Part shown: positions 22,807 to 34,280 of the stretch, piece by piece
Numbering within the stretch: the first letter of the stretch is position 1
Layout: each line of letters starts with the position of its first letter
Made by a program: the position numbers and the translations under genes
DNA from: Climacium dendroides
Taxonomy: Eukaryota > Streptophyta > Bryopsida > Hypnales > Climaciaceae
Length of the DNA stretch: 64,000 nt
Direction: 5' to 3'
Assembly: GCA_950106755.1 (NCBI GenBank)
Contig: OX467084.1
Span: forward strand, 4,898,001-4,962,000
Notes under the pieces: model-generated
What the model was told of the DNA's origin: nothing
What the model saw: the letters and a program-made list of their open reading frames with translations, nothing else
Database searches by the model: none

Positions 22807-23785
22807 TGTTCACACTTGATGTTAAGGTTGGTATTTGCAATGCGAACCTACTCCAGAAATAGGGCTAAATTAATTCTTCTTAGTAACAATACTCTTTAAC
22901 ACCAAGTGAGAATAGACCTTTAAAAATACTGATGAAAGATTTTCAATCAAAATACACCTTAGTTGTCATCTAAAAATCAAATAATTTTTGGATTCACTAC
23001 CTATGATGATAGGACCATGTTCTAGGATTGAGAAGGAAATGGCAGTGCCCAAGACATTGTATTAGCTTACTTTGATTGCAAAAATCTAGCCTAAATGTGT
23101 CAAGGATGGTATAAATGTTATTAGGGCTATAAATGTTATTTGATTTTGCCATCTTAGACCACTAAATTGGTTTCTACCACCTCTCTTCTATTGTTTTCTT
23201 GGGGAGGGGAAGCAAATGAAAAGAAAATTTTATTTCAAAAAGAAAGTATGACAAAGTATGCAAGAAGAATATTTTATCCAAGGCACCAAGAGTATCCTCA
23301 TCCAACACTCAGAAGAGCCTAACACTGGACAATTTGGATGTGAACCACTGTGAAATAGCCTCTTTTAGAGACACCTTCATACATCACATTTGCAGAATGT
23401 GCTTGAGCTCCTCAAATCACCCTCTAAAATTAAATTTAGATAGATTCTTGTATTTGATTACAACATGCGATAAAATCTCATCTTCCATTCTAAATAAGAT
23501 AATTTGTGATTAGTCCACAAATTACATATAGGCTTGAATAGAGAGTGTAATTGGATCCCTTGAATTTGAAAGTGAGACAAACTTGTGTTTTGAAGGGCCA
23601 ATGTAGAGACCTAAATTCAAAATGTTGTCTCTTTGTCCTTATTTTTCTCCCATCTATTTCTATTTCTATTGTATTTTTTTAATTAAAGGGAGGTTTGAAT
23701 CTTAGAGAAAAAAACAAAGAAATGCAAATAAACATGGGTCCAATGAGGATCTTGGATGTTCATGAGTGAAGGGTAAGAAGAGTTT
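22807..23785. other. AT-rich intergenic DNA
   Basis: No gene and no clear repeat ends seen. Confidence 0.4.
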
Positions 23786-23789
23786 CTAT

Positions 23790-24020
23790 TCATATCTTAA
23801 ATGAGGCTCTTTGATCTCTTGGATTGTACATTCCCGAGTTGTATTCTTGGTACCTTCTGAAAGCTTTAGCAAGTGAAGGGTGCATGGACTTTGTTTTGTG
23901 GTGTTATTGTCCATTGATGGTGTTAAACATACTAAGTTTCAAAGTTTTAATAAATTAAAAAATATTTTTAACTTTTATTTTGGCTATGGAAAGAACACAT
24001 GGTACATTAGTCATAGTTGA
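23790..24020 (+). repeat. Family G repeat (copy 2, uninterrupted)
   Basis: Carries TGCATGGACTTTGTTTTGTG and, further on, 'aataaattaaaaaatattttt'. The TTAA within the latter is the site occupied by an element in the split copy at 25430-28590, so this copy is the empty-site reference. Confidence 0.6.
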
Positions 24021-24403
24021 AGTCAATTTGTTGTTTTTTTGCCCAAATTGGGGAATCAATTGCATAGGAAAGAAAAAGAACAAACCAACTACACAAACCA
24101 CTTATAGTTGTGGGCAAGGGCAATCGAGACCAACATGACAACAATGCTTCCAAATAAATTAACTACCAAATGCTACATTTAACTATTTTTAGACTTTGGA
24201 AGTCTACAATTAATAATGGTCATCATGAGAAAAATAAGATGGTCACTAGGAGATAGAACAAACATTGGGATATCAATTCAAAACATTGAGAGGTCTATAC
24301 AAATATCGAGAGATCTATACAAACATCAAGAGCTCTCCTGATTTTATTATCTAGAAATTTCCAAATGTTTTGTCTAAAATTCATTGAATAGTCTATAAGT
24401 AAA
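24021..24403. other. Intergenic with fragment of MITE family F
   Basis: At 24171-24215 the sequence 'gctacatttaactattttt' followed by 'agactttggaagtc' matches the end of the nested MITE at 30298-30523. The middle holds short repeats of the type 'acattgagaggtctatac'. This is probably a decayed copy of that element. Confidence 0.4.
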
Positions 24404-25314
24404 CCTCTAAAGGACCATTGTTCTTTTAGGGAACAAACGGGATTTTAGATAGGTACCTATGAGCTGAATTTTTGTCATGATTTTTTTAAACTTTTTTTGA
24501 AGATAGAAAAACTGATTAGCTTTGTGGAATTTATTTTTTTCAATTGGTGCCCAAGAACAAAAGTTATGTCCAAATAAACTCAAAAGAGAGGAGAGGGGGC
24601 AACAATTTGTTTTTTGAAAATTTGAATATTTTTGTTTGGAATTTTTTTCTTTATAGATTATATTTTTGTCTACATGGAAACATTTTATTCATTTAATTTG
24701 GATTTAATATCAGAAAGTTATGGACAATCTTGTTTTTTCAAGCAATTAGAGCATTTTCTTGGAAAATAACTTATAGGATTCACTTCTAAATGCAATTTTT
24801 ACAATTTAAAAGAAGAATCCAAATGATTTAGTTTGCTTCCAAGAACAATCTCACTATTGGAATTAGTACATTTTAATTCCATTTTAGAGATATTAATAAT
24901 TTAGATTTTCCTTCTATCACATACCTACTCCTACTTAACAATTTTTTTAAGAATGAAAATTAAGTTTTTTTGAAATTCTTTTTTTTTCAATCACTCTCAA
25001 CGCAATTTCCCACTATACAAATTTAAAGCTCAAAACTTTGTAGTGCCAAAAATTTATGTTAAGAAGGTTCAAAGTCAAAAAATATATTCTTACAATGTTT
25101 TGAAAAACTTGTTTCTTTCACTTTAAATGTAGATATCTTGTAATTTATGTGGTTAAAATTTCTAAGAAAATTTCCACACATTCTCATACTAGTTAAGTGC
25201 AAGATCCCATAGTTAGTTATGCAAAAAAATAATTTCAATATTTTTTACTCTTTGCTATAGAAATGACAATTTTGAGTGGTTTTTGGCTAAAAAAAGACCT
25301 TGGTGCTTTAGGGA
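24404..25314 (-). mobile_element. TTAA-flanked element, family A (copy 3, reversed)
   Basis: A 911-bp element in reverse orientation. Its right end CCTTGGTGCTTTAGGGA is followed by TTAA at 25315-25318; the left end CCTCTAAAGGACC is preceded by a mutated target. Internal landmarks match copies 1 and 2 in reverse (for example, 'cactttaaatgtagatatctt', and 'gcaagatcccatagttag'). Confidence 0.6.
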
Positions 25315-25429
25315 TTAAATGTGGCATCCAAATCTTCACAATTGAAGTGAAGTTTGGATGAGTGCCAAAAGTTGTTGAAAAAACATTTATAACTTAAATG
25401 AAGTTGTTTGCTATATTTTGTTTGTTACT

Positions 25430-25569
25430 ATGAGATCTCTTGAAACCTTAGGATCCCCAATTGTGTTCTTGGTACCATTAGAAATCTCTCTGCAAAAAAG
25501 AGGTGCATGGACTTTGTTTTGTGGCATTCTAACTTATCCCAAAATATTGAATTTAAAAGTTTTTATCAA
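25430..25569 (+). repeat. Family G repeat (copy 3, left part)
   Basis: Contains TGCATGGACTTTGTTTTGTG and ends in 'tttttatcaa' at the TTAA where element B inserted. It continues at 28527-28590. Confidence 0.6.
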
Positions 25570-26349
25570 TTAACTCCTAAAAGATCAAGGAGTCCACTAC
25601 TCCACTTTGGGCTTTTTAGAAACTCAAGTAGGTCTTGCTGACTTCAAAATTTTAAAAATTCCATAAAAAAATTTAGGATGAATGCTATTCATCATAATCT
25701 ATGTGTGAACCTTTGTTTTTTTGTCATTACAATAAACATTGCAAAAGTTTGAAAACTTTTTTTGATTTCAATGTCAAACCAGACACCGGCACTGAAAAAT
25801 ATATTTAAAAAAATATAAATAAATTTTTTGAGATTATATAGATTGATAACTATTAAAAAAATTGAACCATTTAATTCCAAATAATGAGGTAAAAGTTATA
25901 AGGAGTTTATTTTGTAAGCAATGAAGGTAGAAAAAACATTCAAAGTTGTTTTTTAATCTCAATTTTGAAAATTTTCAATTAAAATAAAAAATTAGAATAT
26001 TAATTATAAACTAAAACATTTGCACCATTGTAATTAATAAATCTCAATTTCTTGTGAAAGTTATTAGCATATTATTTATTTATTTCATTCAATACAATTT
26101 TTTTGAAGATGAATATGAAAGTATTTTTGGTTAAAAAAAATTTCATATATTTTTTATTCATTTTTTCAACGTATTGATAAAATGCACAAGTTATAGGACA
26201 TATGAGATTTTTTCTAAAAATGTTGAAAGACAAAAGTTCACCTTTGGGAAGGGCTAGAAAAGCCTATATTTTTTTTTACACAAATGAAACAGAATTTTAT
26301 TATACCCAAAAGTACATCACAAAGTTTAGATTATATGATTTGTCAATAC

Positions 26350-26522
26350 TTATCGTATGGTTATTGTTGTTTCATGGGTTCGCACGTTAATTACAATTTA
26401 TTGCATCATTATGATACATTACTTCGCATTGTTACAATGTAGTTGTAAGTAATGCATTGTAATGATGCGATAAATTGTAATTAATGTACGAATCCATGAA
26501 ACAATGATAACCACATGATAAC
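26350..26522. mobile_element. Foldback element or hairpin in LINE 3' region
   Basis: Two arms of about 80 bp are inverted repeats with roughly 10% mismatch. The left arm includes TTACAATTTATTGCATCATT and the right arm its inverse. It is most easily read as a foldback MITE inserted in the LINE 3' UTR. I could not define a target duplication. Confidence 0.6.
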
Positions 26523-27184
26523 TGCTAACAAACAGTAGGGTCTAAACTTTGTAATGTAACATACTGCCTAGCTATAGGTGGCTTGGGGGAAACAAACCAA
26601 AGACATCCTGACCAATCCAACCTGAATTGGACAAACTAGTGAAGAACTTGCACTCCTAGGCATAGCCCAAAGAAAGGTTGCAGGGCCTCCTATAGCTGAC
26701 CAAGTTTGAGGCTTCTTCAAAGTACTGATAAAGAATGTATGGAGGATGAAAGACAAAACCCACAATTGGACTAGTCACCGTCTATCTTGACTGCCGTGCT
26801 TCCATTTTAACAAAATATCAAATCTACACCTATATTTGACAAACATATCGTGGATCTTGCATTGCATGGCTTGTAACCTTTGTTTCTTGCTTCCTATGTG
26901 TGCCTACTATGATCTCCCATAGTTGAGGAGGCCGTTCCAAATGCATTGCAACCAACACTTAGATGTCTAGGTTTGACCATTGAAGAACATGTTGTTTTGT
27001 TGAAGCAAAAGGAACCATAAAACAATGGTTGAATTTCAAGTCAAATCCTTTTGAAGGGGTTGAATTTGCAAGGGATGTTCACCAAGAAGATGCCCTATCT
27101 CCAAGTGAGAGGTTATTATGGCCTTTTGGCCTCTATTCCAACCACTAATGCATTTCTAATATGTGTGGTCTACTACCAAGCTCT

Positions 27185-27409
27185 CTATGCAAAGAGACGC
27201 TTCCCAAATTGGTGAAATATGGTCTCTTTTGATCTCATGGGGCATACTAGGCACCTCGTGTCTATATTGTTGTTGATTCTACTTGTCCAATGGTTTATAG
27301 CCACTACCTTATGCCAAATGAGCCATATGAATCCCGCCTCTTTTTTTGAACGCTCAAAGGTCCAAACCATTTTCCACAACAGTCTAAAATCATCAGAGAA
27401 GAGTACCAC
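27185..27409 (-). pseudogene. RVT zinc-binding domain fragment of LINE
   Basis: The frame reads FIWLIWHKVVAINHW, then RCLVCPMRSKETIFHQF, i.e. W-x-x-x-H-K, W and C-x-x-C...H, which is the pattern of the zf-RVT domain at the C-terminus of plant LINE polyproteins. It is only a fragment; the reading frame is interrupted on either side. The neighbouring minus frame at 27482-27682 (YGRIDLLEWDPDKLEWK) is the part of the same polyprotein just before it. Confidence 0.7.
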
Positions 27410-28526
27410 TCCAAATCTACTAGGGGTTAGGAACTTGGTGCTTTCACTTCAAAAGTTTGCAACCCAAACTTGCTCTATAATTCACAATGGAATGTTTCCC
27501 CCATTGGTCTTCCATTCTAATTTATCTGGATCCCATTCAAGGAGATCAATCCTCCCGTAGAAGACACAAACAATAATTTTTTTTGGAACCCTTTGTATTG
27601 GTATTGTCCTTACTCTAAGAAAGGCCGTTGATTTGCTTAAATTCCTAAAGCTATCCATTTCAGTTATATTGACTTGGAGCAAATATGCTTTTAGTAGGAC
27701 AATGTAACTTGGGGCTTCTAATTCACTTGGCTAAGGTAAGATCAACCTCAAAAGCAAATGGAAGCATCCTTTGAGACTTAGATCAAGGTGCTAGAAAAGC
27801 TAGCTTTTGCATTGCACTAGAGAAACATTCAATCCACTCGCCCATAGTTGCTAGTGGGAAGACATCTACGAAAAGCTTTCCCTCATGAGTATTGAGAGTA
27901 GCTGTCATTGCTTGTTAAACACCTTCACCATTTATTAGCCCAATTTTCATCTTGATTTCTTTAGTTGTTAATAGGTGTCTTTGGTTTTGGATGTTCCCAA
28001 TCCTTTGAAGTTCTTTTATGTGTAGTTGAGCCCTCTTGACTTTGGAAAATTGAGGTTCAATGGACAATACGTATTGGGGCCACTAGAAAGGTTTGACGCT
28101 AACTTCCTCCAACATTTTTGGTCTGAACAATCTGATTTCTTACTGCAATTTCTTCCATGAGGTCAAGCTCCTAGTCCATACTAAAGATCCTTTGGAAGTG
28201 GAAGAGCAAAATGAACTCCATGCTTGCAAACCAACGTCCTCTTGCGTATAATTGATAGTTACTTCACCTATGTCAAAGCAAAGAGTGGAGGTTTTCGTTT
28301 TTAGGTTTGCAGACTAAAAGCCTATGTTTGGCACATTGAACTTGCAATTGGTAGGAATACTTGCTTTAAAATTTTAGGATAATATACATGAACAAGTCAA
28401 CTAAAAGATCTTGTGATTGGATTTATTAAAAAATATTTATTGATGAAGATTTTGACCTTGCTTTGGAGATAAAGTAGTTTTGAAGCGGTTTTGAGCCTCT
28501 AAACATGATGGTTCTTTAGGGGTTAA

Positions 28527-28850
28527 AAAATAGAAAATTATTTAAACTTTTATAATATTTTTGTTGTGGCAATGGCACATATAACATTAAATAGTAGTCA
28601 AGGAACTTGCCTTCCTCCCAATGGAATGATGTAGGATATTCCACACCCATTAATAAGTACAATACCACATGTCGCAAAGTATTAGAATGGTAAATACAAT
28701 TCAGATGAGTCACAATTGCATGGGTCACTATCTAGTGGAAAGATGCAACAACCTGCCCTTGCCCCCCTCTCATTTTTTATTTAAAAAAATTTCAAACCAT
28801 AAATCTTCTCGTAGAAAAAAAAATTAAACCAATCTCCAAGCTACCAATTT
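28527..28850 (+). repeat. Family G repeat (copy 3, right part) and flank
   Basis: Begins after the TTAA at 28523-28526 and continues family G with 'aaaaatagaaaattatttaa' and 'gtggcaatggcacat', matching 17470-17490. After about 28600 only AT-rich flank is seen. Confidence 0.5.
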
Positions 28851-28854
28851 GGGA

Positions 28855-29055
28855 TACGAATATGTATACAAAAATAGATATGGATATGAATAGAAAAGAC
28901 AGATATGGATACATGTACATAAGATGGATATGGATGTGGGTACAACTACGACTATGAATACAGATACAAAAGATGGATACAAATATAGAAAATAGATACG
29001 GATATAAGTGTGGATACGAGTACAAGTACGAATTCAAAAGACATATACATGTATA
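28855..29055. repeat. Degenerate GATA(T/C)G-type hexamer repeat
   Basis: Many imperfect copies of GATATG, GATACG, GATACA and ATGGATAC in tandem. A smaller related patch is at 58365-58455. The minus strand translates as a tyrosine- and proline-rich frame, which is an artefact of the repeat. Confidence 0.75.
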
Positions 29056-29059
29056 CACT

Positions 29060-30189
29060 AAAATCCCATATCAATTGTAGAACCTCATGTCAATTTGAAA
29101 TTACAAATTAGAGGTGGGGGAGATATTTAGGGTTTGGGTTGGATTGGAGGTTGAATTGGATTGGGGAATTTAAAAAATATTTAATTTGGATTTCAAGGGG
29201 GAGATTGGGGAATTAAAAAAATAATAATTTGGATGGGTGAGTGGGTGGGGATCACAGTAACACACCATTGGGTCACCAATGATAGAGAAATAGGTTTATG
29301 AAGTTTTGAATAAAATTTCAAAAAGGTGCATTCAAATCATAGAAAATTATGAAATCTAAAATTCAATTAATCTATGTATTTTCTATTATGTAATTCCAAT
29401 GATTGATTTGTCTTAAGTGCAATAACACTATGCCATAAGAAACATTATCTCATTTTGTTTCCCAAACCATTCATAATTTGTGTTTAGCATTTTGAAATTA
29501 ATGCTCATTATATATACATATGGGGTGGTAGGAGGTGAAACAACCCATGTGGGATATGTAAATTAAAATTAATAGGAGCTCTTGAACCACTCATAGTTAA
29601 ATCAAAAGGAGGAATTGTATTTAAAGTAAAATTTCAAACCTCATTTAGGCATAGCAAAATAACGTCTTTTAGAAATTTTGAATTGAATAAAGTTGAGAAA
29701 TGAAGTTAAATTTCATATCCAAAAATTTGTTTGAGATTTTGAGCCCCAAATCAAAAGTTATGAACAAATTTGAGAGAAAGGTTGGAAGAGACATTTTCTT
29801 TGACATTTTCAAACATTCTTCCAAAATTTTGTCCATGATCTTTTATTGGAGGCTTAAAATCCCAAATGGATTGTAGGAGATGAAATTCATATTGATTTAT
29901 TAACTTTCCTAGGTCAATTTTTTTTTTAAGTTATTCTACTATAACTAATTGAGGTCTAAAATTCTATATCAAACATCATTTTGGCATTTTGACATTGAGT
30001 GACCAAGCTCTCATTTTCAAATCATCCCATACCCTTTGAGGATTCATGGTGGACACTTGATTTCAATTTTAAAATGACATCTTCAACCTTCATCCCTACA
30101 AATGTCATTGAAGCAAATCCTTCATTTGGTCATCAAATTTTTTTTAAAGCAAGGATTAAATGACAATAGTATTTTTTATCAAATGATTA
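29060..30189. other. AT-rich intergenic DNA
   Basis: A G-rich patch of 'ttggattgg' type lies at 29130-29170. Otherwise no gene and no clear repeat ends. Confidence 0.4.
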
Positions 30190-30193
30190 TTAA

Positions 30194-30644
30194 CCCATAA
30201 ATGACGTTGAGGATGTTTTTTGGCCAATGAATAACAAAGAATCTTTCCATGTAGGACAAATTTGCAACTATTCAACCTCCAAATTTTGTGTGAAAAGATG
30301 CCACATTTAACTACTTTTGGACTATTCATTGAATTTTGGACAAAACGTCAAGAGATCTTTGCATAATAACATTGGGAGATCTCCCGATGTTTTTTTACTA
30401 ATCTCCCGATGTTTTGCATTGATCTCGATATTTTGCATTATCTTCAGATGATCAATTTTTTTCTATTGATGACCAATATTAATTTTGGACTTTCCAAAGT
30501 ACAAAAGTAATTAAATGCGGCATAAAGAGAATGTCTTCAACAATATTTTGACTTCCAATGAGTGCTTTTGCATTTTTTTTAGCCAACAATTCCCACTATA
30601 CCAAAACAAATGATTTCCATGGTGATTGGTTCATCTTGTAAGGG
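30194..30644 (+). mobile_element. TTAA MITE, family C (copy 2) with nested MITE F
   Basis: The left end CCCATAAATGACGTTGAGG follows TTAA at 30190-30193. The right end TTGTAAGGG is followed by TTGA, a mutated TTAA. It aligns with 22160-22369 on both sides of a 226-bp nested insert (30298-30523), which accounts for the length difference. Confidence 0.65.
30298..30523. mobile_element. Nested MITE, family F
   Basis: The ends ATGCCACATTTAACTACTTT and AAAAGTAATTAAATGCGGCAT (read inverted) are terminal inverted repeats. Copy 1 of family C at the same place reads 'gtggaaaagggaaatgtc' without it. The flanks share 'aaag', a possible 4-bp duplication. The interior has repeats of 'tctcccgatgttttt'. Related sequence is at 24171-24215. 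Confidence 0.55.
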
Positions 30645-31330
30645 TTGAGATTTTTGCCAACCATCTTAACAATTATTTGTTGATTTATTTGGTTGGTCTG
30701 AGATTTACTAAAAAATAATCACTACCAAATAAATCAACACAATTGTACTACCACAATCCCCACATCCAATACTAAGGGCCACTTCACACTATGACCAAAG
30801 GTCAAGAAGCCATGGGTTTCCACCAATCAAATTTCAAGAAACCAAAAGTTCGACCTCTCAACCCTTCACACTAGAAGGCACAAGTCCAAAGGCCAACGCC
30901 CTCTAATTACCTACATGGCAATAAATTGCCTACATGGCGATGGACTCTCAAGGGAAGTTTGGGTTGGCTAGAAATGAAAGTCCAAACTATGACCGAGAGG
31001 CCGTCAACTTATGACAAGATCTCAACCATTGGAATTTTAAGAGTTTGGATTTTGGGCTTGGCCTTTGGAGGCTTCACATTATGATTGGCCAAAGGCTCCA
31101 ACACCTATTATTTATTGCCTATTTATTGCTCATTTCTTTGCACTCTCAACAAAATTTGGCCACTCAATCCCATGGCCTCTCGACTTGGATGGCCATAGTG
31201 TGAAGTGCCCTAAAGCTTACTTTGATTTCTCCGTGTGGATGTTTTTCGTGGATGAGGCCCCAAGAAATGAAAAGGCAGTGTCTTTGAAGGCTACTGAATG
31301 TTATGCAGGGCAGACTGGTTTTATTTATTT
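30645..31330. other. Intergenic stretch before gene B
   Basis: Composition becomes balanced towards 31000. The phrase 'ggccatagtgtgaagtgccc' (31190-31210) is the approximate inverse of 'agggccacttcacactatgacc' (30775-30796), so a TIR-like pair of about 430 bp may be present: ends near 30774 and 31212. Confidence 0.35.
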
Positions 31331-32170
31331 TTAAAACAGAAGCAGGAAAACGCACTGCTTCCCGAGTTCCCCTCGCCCCGCCACCAGCCCGACAGGAATA
31401 GCCCCAGTGAACGAGGGAGCAAGTCGCGCATGCTCCAGTCCTCCAGTCCAGTGCAGGCTGCGAGTGCAGACTGGAACCCCACCACAAAAAGCCCCTCCCG
31501 GCGAGTCCCCACTGCCCAGTCACCGCATTGTCCTCAGTGGCCCAGTCTCTTAACTCCCGGGACTCGCTCATAATGCACCCAGTGCAGTTCGCTTCTTCCT
31601 TTCCATATTCCCATCTCCCAATACAGTATGCTTTGATTTCCATTCACGTGCATGCAGGTTCATGCATGTAGCGCCTCCTGGACCTGGACTGGACCTGGAC
31701 TGGACGCTAACGCCAGTCCACTTGCATCTCGCCGCCCTCGCAACTTGCCGGCAGGCGGGCGCAGGCGCAGGCACCGCCAACTCCAACTCCACACTACTGA
31801 CCCGGCATCCCCCACCCTCATTGCGGCGTGCCTTTCGCTCCACGAGGCCCCAAGGCGCAGCTTTTGCAGGCGTGCGCACATCTGGGACACTCAGGGATTC
31901 ATTCTGGGGAAGCCACGGGTTTGGAAGTGGTGCTGGGTGGGGTTTGTGGAGAGGAGAAGGAGTGAAGAACTGGGCGAGTTTGTTGATTTGGATGATAGGA
32001 AGGAGAAGTGCGGAGATTGGGGATTGGCGTTGTGGACAGAGCGAGGAGAAGGGAAATTGAAGTTTTTGTGGGGGACTGTGATTCTCTTGAAGTTGGTTAA
32101 AGTTGCTGGATCACCAACGTGGGGAGTTGGACTATTGGAATCACGAGTTGCTGAATTGATGGCGCTCAGG
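31331..32170 (+). promoter_or_regulatory. Upstream region of bHLH-ACT gene B
   Basis: GC-rich. CACGTG at 31645-31650 is followed directly by CATGCA and by CATGCATG at 31661-31668, the same arrangement as upstream of gene A (8810-8836). The frame of exon 1 stays open upstream to 31652, so an N-terminal extension cannot be excluded from this copy alone. Gene A has an in-frame stop just before its start, which argues against it. Confidence 0.4.
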
Positions 32171-33323
32171 ATGGGGCAGTTTGATGATGCTGTGGAGAAC
32201 TGCGATTACGCAGACGTGGGTTATGCTTCCGACTTGACGGATGCTGAGAGCGATGAGGAGTGTGCTTACTTTCCCCGAGTGCCCGAGTGTGTGGCGCCGC
32301 GAAGCTCCAAGCGAGCGTGTGGCGCGGTGTCGGAGAACGGGGTGGTGCCGGAGCGACGGGTGCGGAGTAGAGTCGATGAGCAGTTGGAACTTTTGCGGGC
32401 CGTTATACCTGTGTCTTGCACTGTGAGTATGTTTTGATGTTTATGTTTTGTTGAGCAGTTGGGAGGGGGGAAGAGACTTCGTTGGTAGACCGTGGCTCTG
32501 CAATATTGAATTGCTATGTCGCCATGGTGTGGAGAAGGCTGAGGGGTTGAAGATGGGAGCCTGACGATCCTTGCTCCGTGGTGGCGTGCAGGATGAGAGG
32601 GCGTCGGTATTGACAGATGCGTGCGAATACATCTCGCTGCTTCAGAGACAAGTGCAGGAGCTGCATTCGGAGCTTGACTCGGAGACATGTAGCGACGACG
32701 ATGCGAGCTCGTGTGAAGACGACTTTGAAAGTCCATCTTGTAGCGACGAGGAGAGGGCCGTGGATTCGAATTCTGCCTTCGAATGGAGTTGTGCCAGTCG
32801 TCGTGGGCGGTCGCGATCAAGGGTAGGTTTCTTTAAGTGCCTCTTTCTGTTTTCGCGTTTGGATTCCGAAACGCGTCACCGAACTTGACAGTGTCCTTCG
32901 GTTTGAAGAGTCTGACGAGGTTTCGGGCATGACCAGGTGGAGGTGGTAAGCACCCGAGCGGGTCTGCGAATCCGTGTCGAGTGCGACAAAAGGGCCGGCC
33001 TGTTGTGTGAAGTAATGAAGGTGCTGGAGTCGAGCGGCTTGAACGTGGAAGGAGCTGGTGTGGCTTTTGAGGAACGATTTGTACTCAACTGCGTCGGATC
33101 AGTGGTACTGACACAGATCCATCAGAGCTGCCTGCATTAGGTTGTAATGTACAAGTGACAGCGAGGTGTTGCCATTTGTCACCGCTTGATATTGAGCATC
33201 GCTGTTGGAACTTCTTAGGTCGGTATTGAATGTTTGCATCTGTTGATGTAGGTTGACAGAAAGCGAACGTTTGAGTGCCGACGCGTAGGTTTACGGCTCA
33301 AGTCTCTCGTCGCTGATCACTGA
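32171..33323 (+). CDS. bHLH-like ACT-domain regulator, copy B (4 exons)
   Basis: Exons are 32171-32422, 32592-32822, 32937-33104 and 33252-33323, all phase 0, giving 240 aa. ATG 32171 (MGQFDDAVE) aligns with the start of gene A; an ATG four codons upstream (32159) is an alternative. The layout is as in gene A: helix-loop-helix without a full basic region, acidic serine-rich middle, ACT-like C-terminus. From 32221 to 33002 it is about 98% identical to gene A, introns included. Before and after that it is diverged; the second half of the ACT domain reads CEVMKVLESSGLNVEGAGVAF here. Exon 4 ends LKSLVADH. Helix 2 has Cys where gene A has Tyr (DACEYI). It may dimerise with other bHLH proteins and act without binding DNA; this is inference from the missing basic residues. 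Confidence 0.85.
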
Positions 33324-34280
33324 AGTGGAGATCATCGACGCTGTCGGCAGTTCGACTCCTGATTCCCTACATGGTGGATCTAAGGATCATGTAAACGCCT
33401 CGCACGCAACCAATACTGAAGTCGTGGAGTCTTTGAAGTCGCCACAGGAGTCACTCCTGCCAAGGATGCCCCAAATCTGAAATTCATGTCGAGAATGGTT
33501 TTCACTTCCCCGCAGCCACAGTAATTGGTGAGGAAGGATTTATGTGGGCACAGATAGAATGCTGGGGATAGTGTTGGTTGTTATTGGACACCTCCTGAAA
33601 TGCACGTTAAATTGGTACACATCCTCTCCATGGAGTGCGCCGCCCAAATGCTGTTGCCACTAATCGATGGCGAGGTTCTAGTCGGTGTGGCAGTTCCGGA
33701 GATTGGCGATGGCCAGCGCACCCCTCGGCGGTGCGGCTTTCGGGACGGCATCTTTTCTATTGATGTGAGATTCATAGATAAGAAATGGTGCATGATTGTA
33801 TTTCTTGGTGGCCAGATTAGGCAAGCCATACTGGTTCGACACACCGCCTCCCTTGGGTGTATTAGAATACTCCTTGCTGGGTTGGACGGTAATACCTTGT
33901 GAATGTTACTACTGCTTAATACAAGTTGTGCAATTGAATCAAATCAGGTTGTCGTTGTGGAATATCGAATTGTCGATCATCCACTTGCATGGATTTGAAG
34001 GGACTTGGGGTCTAAAAAAGACAGTCGCGGCGGGAATGGCGGCTACAGGTCCCGAGGAAAGTGCGTTCTTGCAACTGACTGGCCAGATGATCGATGTCAA
34101 CTTATTCACTCAACTTGCAGGCCTGTTGGACGTGAAACCGGGGGAGGGGGTGGTGTGGTACATCAGAGGTTTCACGGTGCCTGTCAATTGCTCCGTTCAA
34201 TCCTAATGATGTTATGGTGGATATTTGCTGAAAATTGTGTACTGTCGAAGACGATTCATAACACGGTTTACCAATGAGGA
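33324..34280. other. Downstream flank of gene B with unassigned frames
   Basis: Overlapping plus frames at 33600-33902 (100 codons) and 33796-34206 (136 codons) lie in balanced-composition DNA. No domain is recognised. They might belong to an unrecognised gene or to the 3' region of gene B. Nothing similar lies downstream of gene A. Confidence 0.2.

Larger units (their letters stand above)
26268..28315 (-). mobile_element. 5'-truncated LINE remnant
   Basis: A 2.05-kb minus-strand insertion flanked by the 10-bp duplication AAAAGCCTAT (26258-26267 and 28316-28325). The minus-strand 3' end reads TTCTGTTTCATTTGTG followed by a short A tail. Coding remnants in order are a decayed reverse-transcriptase part upstream, 'LLEWDPDKLEWK' (27482-27682) and a zinc-binding RVT domain (27185-27409). 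Many stops make it a pseudogene. The target duplication, A tail and domain order are typical of target-primed LINE insertion. Confidence 0.75.
25574..28522 (+). mobile_element. TTAA-flanked element, family B (copy 1) carrying a LINE
   Basis: Bounded by TTAA at 25570-25573 and 28523-28526, with ends CTCCTAAAAGATCAAGG and GGTTCTTTAGGGG. It totals 2949 bp. Removing the 2.05-kb LINE leaves about 0.9 kb, the usual size. Internal sequence matches copy 3 at 55233-56313: 'cactttgggctttttag', 'ctaaaaatgttgaaa', 'gggctagaaa', and 'gcctctaaacatga' near the right end. Confidence 0.7.

Noticed and set aside
28792..29058. 88-codon minus frame rich in Tyr, Ile and Pro
   Set aside because: Produced by the degenerate GATA-type hexamer repeat.
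31652..32437. 261-codon frame as a single gene
   Set aside because: Only the last part (from 32171) is homologous to gene A. The rest is GC-rich upstream DNA and the end runs past the exon 1 donor.
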